The notes beneath the pieces were generated by a model. The model made no database searches. It was given only the letters and a program-made list of their open reading frames with translations, and was not told the DNA's origin. Below are positions 18,094 to 26,742 of a DNA stretch of 64,000 nucleotides, one piece after another. Source of the stretch: Rippkaea orientalis PCC 8801 (GTDB lineage: Bacteria > Cyanobacteriota > Cyanobacteriia > Cyanobacteriales > Microcystaceae); assembly GCF_000021805.1 (NCBI RefSeq), contig NC_011726.1:496001-560000 (forward strand), written 5' to 3'. How positions within the stretch are numbered: the first letter of the stretch is position 1; every line of letters begins with the position of its first letter. The translations under genes were made by a program, and so were the position numbers.

Positions 18094-18711
18094 GTTTCAA
18101 TCCCATTACTAGGATTCATTAAAAAGAAACTTATCGTATGTCCTCTATTCCTATCTTATCTTTTTAGTTTCAATCCCATTACTAGGATTCATTAAAAAGA
18201 AACACGCAAACAAAACCGGGAACACAATGGAATGCCGAGTTTCAATCCCATTACTAGGATTCATTAAAAAGAAACTAATGCTACTAATTCAAAGCTGACA
18301 GTAGAAGGCTCGTTTCAATCCCATTACTAGGATTCATTAAAAAGAAACCTGATTGTGATATGGTTGGTCAAATGATTAGCGAAGTTTCAATCCCATTACT
18401 AGGATTCATTAAAAAGAAACTCTTGATTGCTGAAACTCTCCCGTTAACTGGATATAAGTTTCAATCCCATTACTAGGATTCATTAAAAAGAAACCGTTCG
18501 ACGGTAGGAATAAAGACTAAAACCGTGATGTTTCAATCCCATTACTAGGATTCATTAAAAAGAAACGATCATAACAATGGATTGGCTTTAGTTGAAGGAC
18601 TGGTTTCAATCCCATTACTAGGATTCATTAAAAAGAAACGTTTATTCTATCCCCGTAACAGTTCCCCTCAAAAGGTTTCAATCCCATTACTAGGATTCAT
18701 TAAAAAGAAAC
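18094..18711 (-). CRISPR. type I-D CRISPR array, 9 repeats and 8 spacers
   Basis: Nine identical 37-bp repeats start at 18094, 18167, 18239, 18312, 18384, 18458, 18530, 18603 and 18675 on the plus strand (beginning GTTTCAATCCC, ending AAAAAGAAAC). Spacers are 35-37 bp. Read on the minus strand the repeat ends GGGATTGAAAC, giving the usual 8-base crRNA 5' handle ATTGAAAC. The internal pair AATCC/GGATT makes the small hairpin cut by Cas6. Transcription is therefore leftwards, in line with the cas genes, with the newest spacer next to 18711. No degenerate end repeat is present at the old end. No spacer target could be recognised by eye. Confidence 0.98.
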
Positions 18712-18904
18712 TGCGATCGCCCTAATCCAGTCCCCATAAGGATTGTGAGCTTAAATCTGACGGGACTCAAAAAATTGAGTGATTGAGAACATCAATTTTA
18801 GTGATAACCGAGAGGTGAAACAGCTACAACTCTTTAATTATCAAGGTTCTAGGGATCTGACGGGAGGCCAGGGATTTTGACCGCGCTTCGCCCCGTCAGA
18901 AATA
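18712..18904 (-). promoter_or_regulatory. CRISPR leader between cas2 and first repeat
   Basis: A 193-bp AT-rich non-coding stretch between the cas2 stop and the first repeat. It contains TCTGACGGGA at 18756-18765 and again at 18856-18865, exactly 100 bp apart, and the inverted form CCCGTCAGA at 18892-18900. The latter two can fold into a hairpin just downstream of cas2, which could end the cas transcript. The leader normally holds the array promoter and the site recognised during spacer integration; which bases do this here is not known. Confidence 0.7.
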
Positions 18905-19198
18905 TCATAAAATGAGAGTGTCAACTTGTCTAGGCTTTTCTGAACCATAAGTCAGCGTTTTACGAACTGAACCCGCGTCCAGTATATAGATCCTAACAGA
19001 ATCCTCATTAGGTTGAATCAAATTTTCCAGTTTTGACTGAAGATTAGCAAATTGGACAGCCGTTAAAAAACATTCAAACACACTAAGCTGAGTCCAATTA
19101 CCATAACCGCAAAGCATTTCATAAAGTCGTTTTCGTCGTTTATTTCCTGCTTTGGTAGCGGGCAAATCGTAGATAATTAAATAAAACAAAGTATTCAT
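18905..19198 (-). CDS. cas2: CRISPR-associated endonuclease Cas2
   Basis: A 97-residue Cas2 with the ferredoxin-like start LFYLIIYDLPATKAGNKRRK, the conserved Asp at the end of strand 1 and the Arg-rich helix (RRKRLYEML). Cas2 dimers hold two Cas1 dimers together during spacer integration. The start ATG overlaps the cas1 stop (ATGA at 19195-19198), indicating translational coupling. It is the last cas gene before the leader and array. Confidence 0.97.
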   Translation of the reverse strand: MNTLFYLIIYDLPATKAGNKRRKRLYEMLCGYGNWTQLSVFECFLTAVQFANLQSKLENLIQPNEDSVRIYILDAGSVRKTLTYGSEKPRQVDTLIL

Positions 19199-20172
19199 CG
19201 TAAACTCAAAGATTTATAGGGAATATTTTCTTGTAAATAACGACTGAACAAACGAGCTTGTAATTCAATGGAACGTCGATAACTACATTGATAACCAAAG
19301 ACTGGATGTTTAAACTCAGTATTTAATTTTCTTTCAAAAGCTTGTAAAAACGTTTTTCTTCCTGAATCTGATAAAAGATAAGCTCCTAAACTTTCGTTAA
19401 AATCTGTTGGTTTAATTTCTTTATGACTAATCACTGATAACACCAAACTATCCGCAATCAAAGGACGAAATTCTTCCATTAAATCTAGAACCATTGCAGG
19501 TTGTCCGCGAGTGGTTTCATGTAAATAACCAATATAAGGATCTAAACCAGCAATATGAACAGCCGCAGTGACTTGAACTCGTAATAAACCATAGGCAAAA
19601 CTTAACAAAGCATTCACTGGATCAGTTGGAGGACGGCGATTTCTACCATTAAAATTCCATTGAGAATCTAAGATTAGTTTAAAGACATTAAAGTAGTCTT
19701 TAGCGGCTAATCCTTCAACCCCTCTTACTTGTTCTAGTGTTGTTTTTGATTTGACTAATTGTTTATGTTCTTTGAGAGGATTATCTTTTTGTTGATAACG
19801 ATACAGAACGTGATATTGATTGTGAATTTTCCCTGTAACTACAGTTTTTACTAAGGCTAATCTTTGCTCTTCATTGTCATGAACATGATATTGCGCTAAA
19901 CGTAACTGTCCATTACGAGAATAACCAGGAAGTGCGGAACCTAAATACTTACCAAAACACGATAAATAATGAACAGGAATACCTAATTCAAGGGCATAGC
20001 ATAAGGCTTCACCAGTAATACTAGGATACCCTATTAAAACAATTTGTTCAACAGTTTGAGCGGGGATTAATTGTTTTTTCCAAGAACCATCTTCTTGCTT
20101 GAGTGCTACATGAAATGCTTCTTGTTTTTTGCTTAAAACAGCATCGGGTTGAGTTAAGTAAAGAATTGACAT
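19195..20172 (-). CDS. cas1: CRISPR-associated integrase Cas1
   Basis: A 325-residue Cas1. The N-terminal beta domain starts MSILYLTQPDAVLSKK. The helical catalytic domain carries the metal-binding Glu/His/Asp set in PVNALLSFAYGLL, AGLDPYIGYLHE and DLMEEFRPLIAD. It inserts new spacers at the leader end together with Cas2. A Cas4 gene lies 32 bases upstream, so prespacer trimming by Cas4 with PAM selection is expected, as shown for other Cas4-bearing systems. The size and neighbours fit the I-D adaptation module. Confidence 0.97.
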   Translation of the reverse strand: MSILYLTQPDAVLSKKQEAFHVALKQEDGSWKKQLIPAQTVEQIVLIGYPSITGEALCYALELGIPVHYLSCFGKYLGSALPGYSRNGQLRLAQYHVHDNEEQRLALVKTVVTGKIHNQYHVLYRYQQKDNPLKEHKQLVKSKTTLEQVRGVEGLAAKDYFNVFKLILDSQWNFNGRNRRPPTDPVNALLSFAYGLLRVQVTAAVHIAGLDPYIGYLHETTRGQPAMVLDLMEEFRPLIADSLVLSVISHKEIKPTDFNESLGAYLLSDSGRKTFLQAFERKLNTEFKHPVFGYQCSYRRSIELQARLFSRYLQENIPYKSLSLR

Positions 20173-20204
20173 AATTGTGAGATAGATTAGAGTGAACAGT
20201 TAAA

Positions 20205-20795
20205 TTAATCAGATATTAGAGAATTGCGTAGTTGTTTAACTTCTTTGGGTAGGCACATTGTTTTTAAGCTACAATCTCGACACTTTTTGGAATTATTAAT
20301 AGGAGAAGGCATTTTTTGATTAACCAGTTCATGAGTGTGATGAATAGCTTGTTCAGTTGAACAACGTAATCGATCAGAAAAATCAACTCTTTGACGGCGA
20401 CGGTTAGCATGATAAAATATCTCTCCATAAGTAATTATTTTTCCTGTTTTTTCTTCTAAACAAAGAGCAGCAGCACATAGTTGAAAATGATCATTAAGAT
20501 GTTGACTCATTCGTCCTTTTTTATATTCAACAGGAACTAACGAGCTTTCTTTTTCTTCTACAGCATCAATAATACCTTTGATTTGTAAGCGATCGCTCCA
20601 TACCCATTGTTGTCGATGAATAATAGTATCCTCTTCTTTAATAATGCCTTCTTGATTAATATTACGGTGTAAATGACGGCCAATAATAATATGTTCATTG
20701 TTAGCCATTTCTCCTAAAACATATTCCCAATAGAAGCGACGAGTACAATATTCAAAAGCGTTTAGATAAGCTAGGGGTAAATAATTATCAATCAT
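20205..20795 (-). CDS. cas4: CRISPR-associated exonuclease Cas4
   Basis: A RecB-like nuclease with an iron-sulfur cluster, 196 residues from the ATG at 20795; the frame extends four codons to a TTG. One Cys is near the N-terminus (NAFEYCTRRFYWEY) and three are near the end (KCRDCSLKTMC), forming the cluster. The nuclease motif is GIIDAVEE and PVEYKKG (Asp, Glu, Lys). It trims and orients prespacers for Cas1-Cas2. The 113 bases upstream, to cas6, are AT-rich with TAAATAA repeats and could contain a secondary promoter. Confidence 0.95.
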   Translation of the reverse strand: MIDNYLPLAYLNAFEYCTRRFYWEYVLGEMANNEHIIIGRHLHRNINQEGIIKEEDTIIHRQQWVWSDRLQIKGIIDAVEEKESSLVPVEYKKGRMSQHLNDHFQLCAAALCLEEKTGKIITYGEIFYHANRRRQRVDFSDRLRCSTEQAIHHTHELVNQKMPSPINNSKKCRDCSLKTMCLPKEVKQLRNSLISD

Positions 20796-20920
20796 TTTAG
20801 TAACCAATTATCAGTAAATAGTAAATAATAAATAATAAATAGTTATCAGTAAAGCGTTTAGCTAAACTTGAGTTTGATTAATCTTAGTGATCCATAATTT
20901 TACCTCTGTTATTCCAACGT

Positions 20921-21730
20921 TTAAGTGTTTACTAATAACTGAGTTTGTCCCATTCCCATAGTGGTTTTACGTCCCACACCAGCATAGAAAGCAAAGTGAG
21001 ATAAAATAGAAGCAATGCGAGCTTGTTCGGTGTCTTTAAAACAATATTTAACCCATCCTTGACTGCCTATTTCTGCACCTCCTTCCATTTTTAACGCATG
21101 GGTTTTTAGTTCAAAAGCAGAGACAAAACTCTGCCATTGAATTTCTGGAAACTTTAATTCTTGTGGTGCAAAATGATTCCATTTTCTGAGTAAGCTATTA
21201 AATACTAATTCAGGCAAAGGAAATGGTTGAACACCTTGTATTTGCTTAAAACTGGTAGGGGATAAAAACTTTAGTTGAATCTCAGTCATTGTAGGAGAAT
21301 AAAGAGCAAGGGAATAATAATCTGTCAATTGACTAAGTTTATGACTTTGGGGCATACTATAAACCTGACGAATGATAAAAGGAAATTTACCGAGTTCTAA
21401 TGTTTGTGTTTCTTGTGCCTCAATTCCTTTTAAAAGAGGTTTAATTAAACTAGGTTGTAAAACACCAATGCGTAGTAAAAAATAATCTCCTAGTAAAGAA
21501 TACGGTTGACGACGATTACCTATTAAACCAGATAGACAAAGGGGAGATATTTGACTGTCATGGATTTGATTTGCTAATTGAGAATCAGCCAAACTCAACC
21601 AATTTAATACACAAGCATGAATGGCTCTACTTAATGTTGCTGGTAGTTTTCCTTGTTTTGCTACTCCCAATTCAATGACTAAAGATTGCAATTGGTATTT
21701 ATGAAGCTGAGGCAATATATCCTGCACCAT
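20921..21730 (-). CDS. cas6: CRISPR RNA endonuclease Cas6 (type I-D)
   Basis: A RAMP protein of 269 residues with the C-terminal glycine-rich loop GVGRKTTMGMGQ typical of Cas6, and an N-terminal His (SRAIHACVLNWL) that may act in catalysis. It would cut the repeat in the pre-crRNA just before ATTGAAAC, and stay bound or hand over the crRNA to the effector complex. The start overlaps the csc1 end by 32 bases, so the genes are coupled. The small repeat hairpin seen in the array fits this enzyme class. Confidence 0.93.
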   Translation of the reverse strand: MVQDILPQLHKYQLQSLVIELGVAKQGKLPATLSRAIHACVLNWLSLADSQLANQIHDSQISPLCLSGLIGNRRQPYSLLGDYFLLRIGVLQPSLIKPLLKGIEAQETQTLELGKFPFIIRQVYSMPQSHKLSQLTDYYSLALYSPTMTEIQLKFLSPTSFKQIQGVQPFPLPELVFNSLLRKWNHFAPQELKFPEIQWQSFVSAFELKTHALKMEGGAEIGSQGWVKYCFKDTEQARIASILSHFAFYAGVGRKTTMGMGQTQLLVNT

Positions 21731-22475
21731 AATTAACTCCTAATGGTAAACAAATTTGTTGAGGTAAATCAGTTAAATCTGATGGGCAATCATTCCAATT
21801 GTTTTTATTGATTTTAGAATAATTACCTTGTAATTGTGCTTGAGAAACCAAACTAACTGGAGGCATTACAATACGATTATAGAGTAATAATTCCTGATTA
21901 AACGGTAAATCAATAGGGTTTAAGGGATGATCACAAAGATATGTTCCTGAATGTTGACTAATAGCTTTTTGGGGTATTAAATAGGGTTTAACTTCCACTT
22001 TTGCAGACCATTTCCCTACTCGAATCCAATGAGGAATATTTAATTCTTGAGAACTTATTAAAAAAGTATGATATTCACTACCAACAGCCAATTCTTTCGC
22101 CCTTCCATAGTTAATTGGATAATTACGATTTGCTCCTTTATCTCCAAACTGTTGAGACTTACCATAATAAGTGGTTTGTGCTGCTTTAAATGTATTAATT
22201 TGATAAGACCATCGTAAAGGTTTAGCGGGAAAAACATAAATTTTTAATCGATTAAGATGAGCTAAACTTTGTTCACCAGTGCTATCTAAATAATTAGGTT
22301 TTTGTGCGGATTTTCCTTGTAAACGATAGGGATGGGGAATATAAGTTCCTTTAAAAAAAGCATAACTTAACGCCCAATTGTGTAAATATTTTTCGGTTTC
22401 GTAGAGAAGACCCATCTCTCTAGTAGCGAAAAAAATATTATCATGTAAGGTTAATTGGCAGTAGTAAATATTCAT
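21699..22475 (-). CDS. csc1: type I-D Cascade subunit Csc1 (Cas5d-like)
   Basis: A 258-residue RAMP-type protein beginning MNIYYCQLTLHDNIFFATRE, the usual Csc1 start. The ending LPLGVNYGAGYIASAS has a glycine-rich turn. Csc1 fills the Cas5 position, binding the crRNA 5' handle and taking part in PAM recognition next to Cas10d. It lies between csc2 and cas6 as in other I-D loci. The C-terminal coding sequence overlaps cas6. Confidence 0.93.
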   Translation of the reverse strand: MNIYYCQLTLHDNIFFATREMGLLYETEKYLHNWALSYAFFKGTYIPHPYRLQGKSAQKPNYLDSTGEQSLAHLNRLKIYVFPAKPLRWSYQINTFKAAQTTYYGKSQQFGDKGANRNYPINYGRAKELAVGSEYHTFLISSQELNIPHWIRVGKWSAKVEVKPYLIPQKAISQHSGTYLCDHPLNPIDLPFNQELLLYNRIVMPPVSLVSQAQLQGNYSKINKNNWNDCPSDLTDLPQQICLPLGVNYGAGYIASAS

Positions 22476-22617
22476 TATTTTTCTCCATTATTATTCACAA
22501 AAAATTGTCTAAAAACTGTTTTTTGTCGTGATTAAGATGCCTTAAATTTCAAAATTCAGTTTGTAGTTAAGCTTGACTTTTAGTATACTTAGAATCCAAG
22601 CTCAACTACAGATTAGT

Positions 22618-23688
22618 TTACTCTGCAATGTTTAAATCAAGAGAAGTTTGTTCATCATCACCTTTTTTCTTGGTTCTACCTTTAGACTTATTTCCTTCAG
22701 CTTTAGGAGGTTTAGATTTAGCTAATGAACCATGATTTTCTGAATAGGTTTTAGTCTGTTGATACAACATATTAAGAGTCTCTGTTAATAAAGTATCATT
22801 TTGATAAATCCCCGATACTTCATTAATTAAATGGTTTAACTCTTCCCCAAAAATAGTCTTAATTTTTCTCACGGGTTCATCACTTAATAAGGTTTGTACT
22901 ATCTGACTAGCTTGATGACAAATTTCATCAATGGGTTGATTAACATCTCCCTCTAACCCATCATAAAGAGCTTGGGTAAAACGTAAATTACTAAAAATTT
23001 CTCCATCACAAAAAGCAATACCAACTAAGTGATTTTTCATTGTCCCAGTACGAGATTCTTGGGCACCATAACGTTTAGTTCTCAAGATATTACCCAATAC
23101 ATAAATAAACCCTTCATAGGTGCTATCTCGCAATGTTTCTATATTAGGAAAGGTGATTTCAGGAAGAATATGATCTAACTCATTAATGGCACTTCTCATT
23201 ACTCCTTGTTCACTCATTGTCCCCCCTTCAAAGGGAGCATTAAAAGTAAAAGTACGATGGGATTGTTCATAAGCACTTAATGAGAAAGTCGAATCAGAAT
23301 AAACCTTAGAACGTTCACTTCCACTATCTCCAATAGCAAAACCATAGATAATACAATCAGGACATTTTTTACAAGAACCTTCTCCATTGTATTCACAGCC
23401 TTTTTCTTTATCATTTTTATCGGCTGTAGTAATATTCAACGAACGTAATAATTCTCTTCCTGTTAATCTTTCAGGAGTTGTCTGTTTACGTTTAAACATC
23501 ACTAACCGACTGAGAGAATCTTTAGCCATTAAACCAGCTTGAGTGCGTACTGTATTTAAGACTCCATCTGTTTGAAATACAGGGAAAGATTGACTATGAC
23601 GTAACATAATAAAGTGAACATAATTAGCTGAAGCTAAACGGGGAAAAGCAGACTGAAATTGAGGTTTCAAGGTTTCGAGAATAGACAT
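22618..23688 (-). CDS. csc2: type I-D Cascade backbone subunit Csc2 (Cas7d-like)
   Basis: Starting at the ATG at 23688 (MSILETLKPQFQSAFPRLAS), preceded by AAGGAG, it has 356 residues; the frame continues 15 codons further to a TTG. Csc2 polymerises along the crRNA spacer. A cysteine cluster CEYNGEGSCKKCPDC near residue 110 probably binds zinc, as known for Csc2. The C-terminal tail is Lys/Glu/Asp rich (KGRTKKKGDDEQ) and disordered. A 142-base AT-rich gap separates it from csc1. Confidence 0.94.
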   Translation of the reverse strand: MSILETLKPQFQSAFPRLASANYVHFIMLRHSQSFPVFQTDGVLNTVRTQAGLMAKDSLSRLVMFKRKQTTPERLTGRELLRSLNITTADKNDKEKGCEYNGEGSCKKCPDCIIYGFAIGDSGSERSKVYSDSTFSLSAYEQSHRTFTFNAPFEGGTMSEQGVMRSAINELDHILPEITFPNIETLRDSTYEGFIYVLGNILRTKRYGAQESRTGTMKNHLVGIAFCDGEIFSNLRFTQALYDGLEGDVNQPIDEICHQASQIVQTLLSDEPVRKIKTIFGEELNHLINEVSGIYQNDTLLTETLNMLYQQTKTYSENHGSLAKSKPPKAEGNKSKGRTKKKGDDEQTSLDLNIAE

Positions 23689-23760
23689 TGATTTGACTCC
23701 TTGTTGAGTAATGAGTTGAATTTTAAACGCCAAAATAGTACCTTTACACAGTAATAGTGA

Positions 23761-24222
23761 TTATTGATCTTCAGATGACTTTTGTTGTTGAGAACTGTTT
23801 GATTTTTCCTCGAAAGCTAATAATTTGTAAGCAGATTCAGCACCAGATTTAATGCGGTTTCTGTATTCTTGAAGTAAAGCGCGATCGCCTTTACACATTT
23901 GTCCAAATAACTCCTTAACACAAGTAGTCATAAACTGATGAATTGCTTGTAATTCCTGTTGTTTACGAATTTCATAGGGAATACTTTTATCTTGCAATAA
24001 AGGACGTTTATACACTTCTTGACGATCTAAAGCGTCATTTAAGATTCCAGCACCTTGCAAGATTAATTCTTCATCATCCCAATGTTCAGGAGTAGAAAGG
24101 ATCTCTTCCAATGCTTTAGTTAAAGGTAATAAAATTGTATGACTAGACTCGCTCCATTTTACTTGATAAAAAGTTCGATATTGGCGAACTAATTCTTTAG
24201 TTAGTTTTAATTTTTCAGTCAT
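23761..24222 (-). CDS. cas11d: Cas11d small subunit from internal start within cas10d
   Basis: Within cas10d, an ATG at 24222, in the same frame (codon 822), is preceded by AAGGAG at 24236-24231 with eight bases spacing. This is one of the best ribosome sites in the locus, although it lies inside a coding region. The product is 153 residues (MTEKLKLTKELVRQYRTFY and onward), an all-helical, basic and acidic protein the size of Cas11. Independent translation of Cas11d from cas10d has been shown in another type I-D system, so this fits established biology. Expression here is inferred from sequence only. Confidence 0.8.
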   Translation of the reverse strand: MTEKLKLTKELVRQYRTFYQVKWSESSHTILLPLTKALEEILSTPEHWDDEELILQGAGILNDALDRQEVYKRPLLQDKSIPYEIRKQQELQAIHQFMTTCVKELFGQMCKGDRALLQEYRNRIKSGAESAYKLLAFEEKSNSSQQQKSSEDQ

Positions 24223-26685
24223 GATTGTATCTCCTTGAGCAAAAATTTCAGCAAATTTCCAGTAACGTTGCACTTCTTGAGGGGAAGCTTCCCGTTGATC
24301 TTCTCGTAATTTTTCATCAGCAATTGAAAACACATTTAAAACATCAGTTATCACCTCCCTAACTGTACTGTTTAAAGCTTGCCAACGCGCATCAGGTGGA
24401 TTACTCCGGTTATCAAGATGTATTGTATAGATAGTCAGTAAACGTTTTAAAGCAACTGATAACTCTTGAATCCGTAAAGAAGTTGATAATTTTAACAACT
24501 GCCAAAAACCTGCTGGAGCATCTAAAATTACTGAGTCTAAAAAGTCATTATCACTGTTGTATAAGGGAACAGAACTACTGGTAGCAATGACTTTTACCCC
24601 AAGCAAAATAGGTAAAGCTAATGTCAAAAATGCCGGATCAATCCAAGCTTCAGTTAACGTTTTTCCTCTAGTAGTAGTATAAACTGTTCCCATAAAAGGA
24701 ATATCTGCACGAGAATATTTATCTTTAAATCTTCCTACTTCTGCTTCTTCTTTACGCCATTGCAAAGAACGCAGACTATCTAAATTCATGTCTTCGTGCA
24801 ACCAATGTTTACGCACATCCCAAAGATTAACTCGTTTCATATCATTGACTAATGAACGAATGGCAGCAGCTATTTGAGGGGAATAAACATAAGCAGGGAA
24901 AATATAGAGAAATACAGGTTGTTGATCTTCAAATTTTCCTGATGGGACTGTCCATAAAGCTTGGCGTAATAACATTTCTAAAGCCCAAATTTTAGATATT
25001 CCTCGTTTAATTTTCCCCCCACCCAAAGGATTTTTATTGCTATATTGTTGAGGTTTAAAAAGTACCACTGAATCCATTTGATCTTCGGAAATAAATTCCC
25101 CTGAACTTAGAGAGCAAATAGGTTGTTTAGACGATTGAGTCTTAGCCATGATATAAGTTGATAATTCTTGAGATAAATTAGGAGTAGAACTTTGCCAACC
25201 TTGTATTTCTAAGTATTGTTCAAGATAGCTATTAAATACTTCAAAAGTAGAACTAGAATGGGAAGAAAGTAATTGATTACTTGTTGCCCAATCTGCTAAT
25301 TGTTGACAAAAATCAACTAATTTTCCTGACACATCCTCTAAGCTAAGGGTAAAATGATTAGCAATATAATTAGCAGCAACTCGATACCAACCGTAATTAA
25401 CACCTCCTGATTGTTCTTGAGTTTGTTCTGCTGTAATTTGCTTTTCTAAACCCCAAAATTGTAATGTCCAATCAATAAATTCAGGTGAGTCAGCTAAAAA
25501 TTCCCTTTGTGCCAAAATGATTAATTCAGCTATTCTATCTGCTCGTAAATCTGCACCTTTTTCTAATAATTGACGTTCTATCTCTGTTAATTCCAATTTT
25601 TCTAAACGTTTAGGGGTAGCTGGTACTTTGGCATTAGCTACTTTTACGTTAATAACATCAGCCAGATTACGGATTAGTTGTACCGGGGTAAATAATTCTA
25701 AGGTTTGAGGGGCAACTTTTAATCCTTTACCATCTCGCTTAAACCCAATTTCTCCTTTTAACATACTACTAGCCAATAATTGACTTATTTCCTGCCAGAT
25801 AAATCCCTGCAATTCCATCTTTTCAGGACTTGTATAATCAATAGGAGCAAGATAAATAACACCTTGAGCAAAAAATAGTAAGGGTTGCCAGTTTAAGTCT
25901 TTAGCAAATCTCAAAGTAGCATTATGGATGCCATTAGATAAAATTCCTAATGTATCCCTCAGACGGTGGTAAACTAAGGCTTTTTTAATGCCTAAAAATC
26001 GTAAATGTTCTCTCAAGCGATCGCCTCCTGTTTTGCTGATAATATCAGCCGGATCTTGCAAATGAACGGCTATATCACCAAAGGCTAAAAGACGACGCAA
26101 GGGAAGATCTAAACGACGTGAATCTGCAAGTGTAAATAAGGGATAATTAGCAGGAATAGCATTAGTTCCGGCTTTGAATTGAGTATTTTGAGCAAGATAG
26201 ACAATTTCAGGTAGATATTGTTCCCAATCAGACCAGAAAGCCTGAAAGTTGAGTTTTTTGCCTAATTCTTGACAGATATTGATAATTTCATTAATATTAG
26301 AAACCTTTGGAGATTCTTCACCATGACCAAGACAATATTTGTTATAGTCATGTAAAGTCAACCCTAAACAAAGTAAATACTTTTCAATATCTGATAAAGG
26401 TTTAGTAAGGTGATCAACTAAATTCCAAGCAGTTAGTAAAGCGTTAAGAACATGAACTAACAAATTTTGATCGGCTTTATCAGAAAATCTTTTAGCATTT
26501 TCTTGTGCATAACGATTACCGATAGCTATTAAATTTTGATAATGAATTTGTTGAGAACCACCGAGTGCTGGAATTAAAGCAAATTCTGGTTCCATTGCTG
26601 GTAATACTGTTTCCAAATAAGAAATTAAAATTGGATCAGTATCTTGTGAGATTGTTTCTAACAGTAATATTTGTAGTAAAGTCAT
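23761..26685 (-). CDS. cas10d: type I-D large subunit Cas10d with HD nuclease domain
   Basis: A 974-residue protein. The N-terminal HD nuclease domain is marked by LHDYNKY (H112, D113) and surrounding helices; in type I-D the Cas3'' nuclease is fused here and the helicase is separate. The middle is the Cas10-like core, with no GGDD cyclase motif found. The C-terminal 150 residues correspond to the small subunit region, and an internal start gives a separate protein (see 23761-24222). It serves as the large subunit at the PAM end of the complex. csc2 follows 72 bases later. Confidence 0.95.
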   Translation of the reverse strand: MTLLQILLLETISQDTDPILISYLETVLPAMEPEFALIPALGGSQQIHYQNLIAIGNRYAQENAKRFSDKADQNLLVHVLNALLTAWNLVDHLTKPLSDIEKYLLCLGLTLHDYNKYCLGHGEESPKVSNINEIINICQELGKKLNFQAFWSDWEQYLPEIVYLAQNTQFKAGTNAIPANYPLFTLADSRRLDLPLRRLLAFGDIAVHLQDPADIISKTGGDRLREHLRFLGIKKALVYHRLRDTLGILSNGIHNATLRFAKDLNWQPLLFFAQGVIYLAPIDYTSPEKMELQGFIWQEISQLLASSMLKGEIGFKRDGKGLKVAPQTLELFTPVQLIRNLADVINVKVANAKVPATPKRLEKLELTEIERQLLEKGADLRADRIAELIILAQREFLADSPEFIDWTLQFWGLEKQITAEQTQEQSGGVNYGWYRVAANYIANHFTLSLEDVSGKLVDFCQQLADWATSNQLLSSHSSSTFEVFNSYLEQYLEIQGWQSSTPNLSQELSTYIMAKTQSSKQPICSLSSGEFISEDQMDSVVLFKPQQYSNKNPLGGGKIKRGISKIWALEMLLRQALWTVPSGKFEDQQPVFLYIFPAYVYSPQIAAAIRSLVNDMKRVNLWDVRKHWLHEDMNLDSLRSLQWRKEEAEVGRFKDKYSRADIPFMGTVYTTTRGKTLTEAWIDPAFLTLALPILLGVKVIATSSSVPLYNSDNDFLDSVILDAPAGFWQLLKLSTSLRIQELSVALKRLLTIYTIHLDNRSNPPDARWQALNSTVREVITDVLNVFSIADEKLREDQREASPQEVQRYWKFAEIFAQGDTIMTEKLKLTKELVRQYRTFYQVKWSESSHTILLPLTKALEEILSTPEHWDDEELILQGAGILNDALDRQEVYKRPLLQDKSIPYEIRKQQELQAIHQFMTTCVKELFGQMCKGDRALLQEYRNRIKSGAESAYKLLAFEEKSNSSQQQKSSEDQ

Positions 26686-26742
26686 TTGAGTAATTAGTAA
26701 TCAGTGATTAGTCGAGGATGAATAATATTAAGTCCGTAGAGG

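Noticed and set aside
18094-18711. CRISPR array transcribed on the plus strand
   Set aside because: Only the minus orientation gives the ATTGAAAC handle, agrees with the cas operon direction, and places the leader between cas2 and the array.
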